Below are positions 6,652-9,060 of a stretch of 9,060 bases of DNA, in pieces. Every line of letters starts with the position of its first letter. Within the stretch, counting starts at the first letter, position 1. The notes under the pieces were generated by a model that had not been told where the DNA came from, searched no databases, and worked only from the letters and a program-made list of their open reading frames with translations. Source of the stretch: an uncultured Lachnospiraceae bacterium (GTDB lineage: Bacteria > Bacillota > Clostridia > Lachnospirales > Lachnospiraceae); assembly GCA_902797565.1 (NCBI GenBank), contig CADBTO010000387.1, forward strand, positions 1 to 9,060, written 5' to 3'. The position numbers were made by a program, and so were the translations under genes.

Positions 6652-8355
6652 CTATTCATTTGGGGAGGATGCCAGTTCTGTTTTGAGATACTGTTCTACA
6701 ATATCAAAGCGGCGGAACACGGCTGCCAGCGTCCTCCCATCAATTTCCAACAGTTTTCCGCTCCCCTCTTTCTGCTCCAGCCCAAATTGCATGTACAAAA
6801 TCTGGGCCAGCCTGCTCTCTGCCCAGGACACCAGTACGGCTTTCTGCTCTTCAAAAAATCCCCTGGTCTCTTCAAAATTCTGATGCGTCAGCTTTCGAAG
6901 GGGAAGCCTGCGCTCCAGTAACAGTTTATTCCCAACCATACATGCCACAAAATAATTGCTGTATGGACGGATCCTCTGGATATCCGGGTTCTCAGAATCT
7001 TTTTTTCGAACAGTATCACAGTACCGGAGCACAAGTACGGCCAATATCATCTGTGCCGCATTCAGATCCGTAAAAATTATGTCATAATATGCTCCAAACA
7101 ATTCCGCCTTCTTGTATTTTGCCAGATGCGGTCGAAACCGCCAAATTGCAAACACCGCCTCTGCAGCCACAGAAACAGGTATCGCTCCCTTCGGCTGGGT
7201 ATGATCCTTTTTCCGCTTATATACATAACCCAGATCCTTTGCACCCATCTCCAGTATCTTCTGCCACTGGTCATTCGCTTTCAAATCTTTAAGATCCACA
7301 GGATTCTGGTGATTCGTCGCGTATGTAATCCGGCTGACAATGTCCTCTTCTTCATTGACTTCGTAAATCCGTACCAGAACATATACATCATCCCACTGCG
7401 TCTGCACCTCATCCCCTAAAGTCTGGAAGATTGTCCGGCAGGTCTGTGCACCATTGATAATCTGCAGACCCTCTGCTTTTACATTCCAGTTCTTTTCCTG
7501 CAAAGCATTATAGCTGAATTTCCTGCAGATCATCGTTATCCCGTTATTATAAAAGAAAAAATTTGCCCGGTCATCCGATCTCAGGCATTCGGCAATACTC
7601 TCATTGATCGCATTCCTTCCCAGGTATTTCCTTATATTCTGCTCCAGAAGACGATCTCCGTATTGTTCCATCAGCCGCTTGATTTCAGAAATATTGACTT
7701 TTCCAAGAATGACCCGCTTGTAATTGAAATTTTCCTGGATTGCTGCCCCGGACATAACCAGATTCGTTTTGATCGGATCCGGCCGCCCGATGTATCCGAG
7801 GATATCCTGGAAACCAAAATGTTCAAAACGAACCTGCGCCTGCTGTCCAAATGCGTTGTCAATAATCTGCTGTGCATCCTTTCCCCATTTGTCCCCATTA
7901 TTGACCATGACAAACGTCACATAAGGAATATACCCATCCAGAATAAGAGATTGGATTTCATCGACAATCCTGCGGCTCTTTTCATTCAATTCTGTTCGAC
8001 AGGCCGGGTCAAAAACCATCCGGACGGTATTGACTGCTTTTTCCACTGCATTCGCCGGAAAAACTGATTCTTTCTCAAGATTTCTGGTATACTTGGATTG
8101 GAATAGAACCACATGAATCTGCTCCTCCCGCTGCTCTTCCAGATATGCCGCATCAAATCCACCATCTGCACCACCATCTGTAATATAGGAATACGCTTCC
8201 ACGAGTTCCATCCGTAAATATGCCGCCACACCCAATAATAAAAATGTTTTGGACTTCCTTCGCTCCAGATCATCACCCGCAAAAAAGCTTTCATTCTCAC
8301 GCATGATTGCGTCAACCCTCTGGTCAATGATCTGCTTCGCAATATTGATTGCCAT
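6652..8355 (-). CDS. AIPR-family protein (abortive phage infection), nuclease-like N-terminus
   Basis: The 567-residue protein carries the AIPR domain (about residues 240-560). Its conserved core is visible: KYLGRNAINESIAECL (243-258), RANFFFYNNGITMICRKF (263-280), EGLQIINGAQTCRTIF (295-310) and TYATNHQNPVDLKDLKA (344-360). AIPR proteins are associated with phage exclusion and often accompany restriction systems; their mechanism is poorly known. Near the N-terminus, DGGADGGFDAAYL (60-72) followed by VVLFQSKY (82-89) resembles the GxDGGxD...QxK pattern of Mrr-like PD-(D/E)xK nucleases, with candidate catalytic D68, Q86 and K88. The ATG at 8355 follows a perfect consensus promoter; a GAGG site lies about 12 nt upstream, rather distant. 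Base composition is visibly more AT-rich than but, uppP or yitT, suggesting transfer. It stands alone, without modification or restriction partners in view. A phage-defence role is inferred. Confidence 0.88.
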   Translation of the reverse strand: MAINIAKQIIDQRVDAIMRENESFFAGDDLERRKSKTFLLLGVAAYLRMELVEAYSYITDGGADGGFDAAYLEEQREEQIHVVLFQSKYTRNLEKESVFPANAVEKAVNTVRMVFDPACRTELNEKSRRIVDEIQSLILDGYIPYVTFVMVNNGDKWGKDAQQIIDNAFGQQAQVRFEHFGFQDILGYIGRPDPIKTNLVMSGAAIQENFNYKRVILGKVNISEIKRLMEQYGDRLLEQNIRKYLGRNAINESIAECLRSDDRANFFFYNNGITMICRKFSYNALQEKNWNVKAEGLQIINGAQTCRTIFQTLGDEVQTQWDDVYVLVRIYEVNEEEDIVSRITYATNHQNPVDLKDLKANDQWQKILEMGAKDLGYVYKRKKDHTQPKGAIPVSVAAEAVFAIWRFRPHLAKYKKAELFGAYYDIIFTDLNAAQMILAVLVLRYCDTVRKKDSENPDIQRIRPYSNYFVACMVGNKLLLERRLPLRKLTHQNFEETRGFFEEQKAVLVSWAESRLAQILYMQFGLEQKEGSGKLLEIDGRTLAAVFRRFDIVEQYLKTELASSPNE

Positions 8356-8399
8356 AATCAGCCACTACCTCGCTTTCAACTTCATACCTTATAAAACAG

Positions 8400-8428
8400 A
8401 TTATATAGTACAGCATTGAAGCTGTCAA
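8400..8428 (-). promoter_or_regulatory. Perfect consensus sigma-A promoter of the AIPR gene
   Basis: Read on the minus strand, TTGACA (8428-8423) is followed after exactly 17 nt by TATAAT (8405-8400). Both boxes match consensus fully, with optimal spacing. Transcription would start near 8393, giving a leader of about 37 nt. The -35 box lies directly after the T-run of an upstream terminator, so expression should depend on this promoter alone. No operator-like repeat is seen over it. Confidence 0.85.
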
Positions 8429-8430
8429 GC

Positions 8431-8464
8431 AAAAAACATGCAGGGAGATTCCGGTCTCCCCTGC
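8431..8464 (-). terminator. Intrinsic terminator just upstream of the AIPR promoter
   Basis: On the minus strand GCAGGGGAGA pairs with TCTCCCTGC with one bulged base around a CCGGAA loop. Six Ts (8436-8431) follow after a short CATG spacer. It would stop transcripts coming from the right before they enter the AIPR gene. The 5' arm can alternatively pair with CCCCTG at 8484-8489 to form a longer GC-rich stem. Confidence 0.65.
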
Positions 8465-8584
8465 GCAGCCCGTGCGAACCGGGCAGGGGGGGGGATGCAA
8501 ATCCTCTCTGCCCGCCGCGTGGGGTGCGCCCGGCTCTGCCGGGTATTTCCACTGCGCACCCCGGCGCATGAAAAAACATCACAT

Positions 8585-8617
8585 AAAAAAAACTCCCCAG
8601 TCGGCGAACCGGGGAGT
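8585..8617 (-). terminator. Strong intrinsic terminator on the minus strand
   Basis: ACTCCCC (8617-8611 read on the minus strand) pairs with GGGGAGT (8598-8592) around a 12-nt loop, followed at once by a run of eight Ts (8592-8585). This is the best terminator in the window. It probably ends the transcript of the surface-protein gene, whose stop lies about 317 nt upstream, or an RNA starting in between. Confidence 0.85.
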
Positions 8618-8719
8618 CCTTCGCGGCATCCTTGCGAGGGCATACCGCACACTGCAAAAAAACATGCGAGAACCAAACAGGGATTTGCCAGAAGGTGCAA
8701 TCCCGAATGATTGGCCTGC

Positions 8720-8761
8720 GGAGGGGGTGCTGGCAAAAAAGACGTGACCAGCACCGCCTCC
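8720..8761. repeat. 14-bp inverted repeat with a T-run in its loop
   Basis: GGAGG-G-GGTGCTGG (8720-8733) pairs with CCAGCACC-G-CCTCC (8748-8761), with one mismatch at the sixth position. The 14-nt loop contains six As on the plus strand (six Ts on the minus). No T-run follows the stem on either strand, so it is not a usual terminator. It lies between the surface-protein gene and the strong terminator. Confidence 0.55.
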
Positions 8762-8817
8762 CCAGACCCCCCGGCCGGGTACGGCACGGGACGCGATGTG
8801 CAGCCCTGCTGCCTTCA

Positions 8818-8861
8818 CCCGCCGGGGGAATCTTCTGGGCCGGCGGGGGCACGCTGCCCCC
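8818..8861. repeat. Two adjoining GC-rich inverted repeats
   Basis: CCCGCCGG (8818-8825) pairs with CCGGCGGG (8840-8847). GGGGGCA (8845-8851) pairs with TGCCCCC (8855-8861) around a CGC loop. The two stems share three Gs, so only one can be fully formed at a time. They begin about 70 nt after the surface-protein stop on the minus strand and lack T-runs. Confidence 0.5.
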
Positions 8862-8933
8862 TCCGGACTGTGTTGTCCAAAATTTATGTCGTTTTTACGA
8901 ATTGCCTATTCAGCCTGCGGCTTCATCAAGTGT

Positions 8934-9060
8934 TCAGCTAGTTTTAACCGTCACCGTCTTCTTCGCGCCCGTGTTCTTCTTCGTGAAGAACTTCTTGTAT
9001 GCCTTGACCTTCGCGCTCGGAACCTTGACCGTGATCTTCGCTGCTGTCGAGCCCTTGAAC
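8934..9060 (-). CDS. C-terminal end of a leucine-rich-repeat type surface protein (partial)
   Basis: The minus strand carries an open frame from the window edge to a TGA at 8936-8934, giving about 41 residues. It begins FKGSTAAKITVKVPSAK and ends KKTVTVKTS. The pattern of FKG, K-x-T/V-x-V-P, KxKAYKKFF and a lysine-rich end is what I know from the C-termini of BspA-like leucine-rich-repeat surface proteins of Clostridia/Lachnospiraceae, where the last repeat unit is followed by a short basic tail. The gene's start, signal peptide and repeats lie outside the window. Transcription probably ends at the terminator at 8585-8617. Another surface-protein class with the same ending is possible. Confidence 0.7.
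   Translation of the reverse strand, partial: FKGSTAAKITVKVPSAKVKAYKKFFTKKNTGAKKTVTVKTS

Larger units (their letters stand above)
8465..8933. other. GC-rich intergenic region rich in hairpins, no gene recognised
   Basis: No reading frame here looks coding: translations are low-complexity and rich in P, G, R and A. Inverted repeats are the notable content. GGGGTGCGC/GCGCACCCC (8521-8529 and 8554-8562) encloses CCCGGC/GCCGGG. GGGATT/AATCCC pairs near 8680-8704. A 14-bp stem with one G/G mismatch joins 8720-8733 and 8748-8761. CCCGCCGG/CCGGCGGG lies at 8818-8825 and 8840-8847, and GGGGGCA/TGCCCCC at 8845-8851 and 8855-8861. A run of nine Gs lies at 8486-8494. These may form the long 3' region of the surface-protein transcript or an unrecognised structured RNA. 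I compared it mentally with tRNA, SRP RNA, RNase P, tmRNA and riboswitch cores and found no convincing match. Confidence 0.5.

Noticed and set aside
8465..8520. tRNA-like T-arm (GCCCG-GTTCGCA-CGGGC on the minus strand)
   Set aside because: The loop lacks the conserved A at position 58 and no acceptor, D-arm or anticodon stem fits around it.
8790..8830. SRP RNA-like string (GGGTGAAGGCAGCAGG on the minus strand)
   Set aside because: The essential GUCAGG on the opposite side of the apical loop is absent and flanking sequence does not form the SRP stem.
8425..8852. Minus-strand open frames upstream of the AIPR gene
   Set aside because: Low-complexity P/G/R/A/C translations, no RBS, and they run across two terminators.

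Overview
The window looks like a chromosomal segment of a butyrate-forming, low-to-mid GC Gram-positive anaerobe, most likely a Clostridia/Lachnospiraceae-type bacterium. The main reasons are a butyryl-CoA:acetate CoA-transferase very close in motif content to the gut-Firmicute But enzymes, a YitT/DUF2179 membrane protein, strong AGGAGG ribosome binding sites, and the lysine-rich C-terminal end of a leucine-rich-repeat type surface protein. The assignment is inferred from protein motifs, not from a search.

Layout. (1) Positions 1-890 are a gene graveyard. A DUF4143-type AAA ATPase survives as three collinear fragments in three reading frames (221-777), still behind a good sigma-A promoter (143-171). 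It is followed by a roughly 20-residue scrap of a ThDP enzyme of the acetolactate synthase type (about 824-889). (2) On the minus strand, 2056 down to 885, a small XRE-family HTH regulator overlaps by ATGA the gene of a secreted protein with Ig-like and FxLYD-like segments. An imperfect 27-bp direct repeat with a 36-bp period lies upstream of the regulator and could be its operator. (3) On the plus strand, 2363-6622, four genes run in the same direction: uppP (undecaprenyl-diphosphatase), a family 2 glycosyltransferase, the But-type CoA-transferase and a YitT-family protein. The first three are tightly spaced and probably form one operon from an extended -10 promoter near 2298. A 15-bp-arm hairpin sits just before yitT.

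(4) On the minus strand, 8355 down to 6652, lies an AIPR-family (abortive phage infection) gene. It has a nuclease-like N-terminus and a perfect consensus promoter (TTGACA-N17-TATAAT), and it is visibly more AT-rich than its neighbours, so it is a plausible acquired defence gene. (5) Positions 8429-8933 are about 500 bp of GC-rich non-coding DNA holding six inverted repeats. Two of them are good minus-strand terminators, which insulate the AIPR gene from (6) the C-terminal end of a surface protein gene entering from the right edge (8934-9060, minus).

Working together: uppP and the glycosyltransferase both concern the cell envelope, while But is central fermentation metabolism. The secreted Ig-like protein and the LRR-type protein are surface components. 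The AIPR gene and the decayed DUF4143 ATPase are accessory genes. I see no CRISPR array, tRNA, rRNA or complete mobile element.
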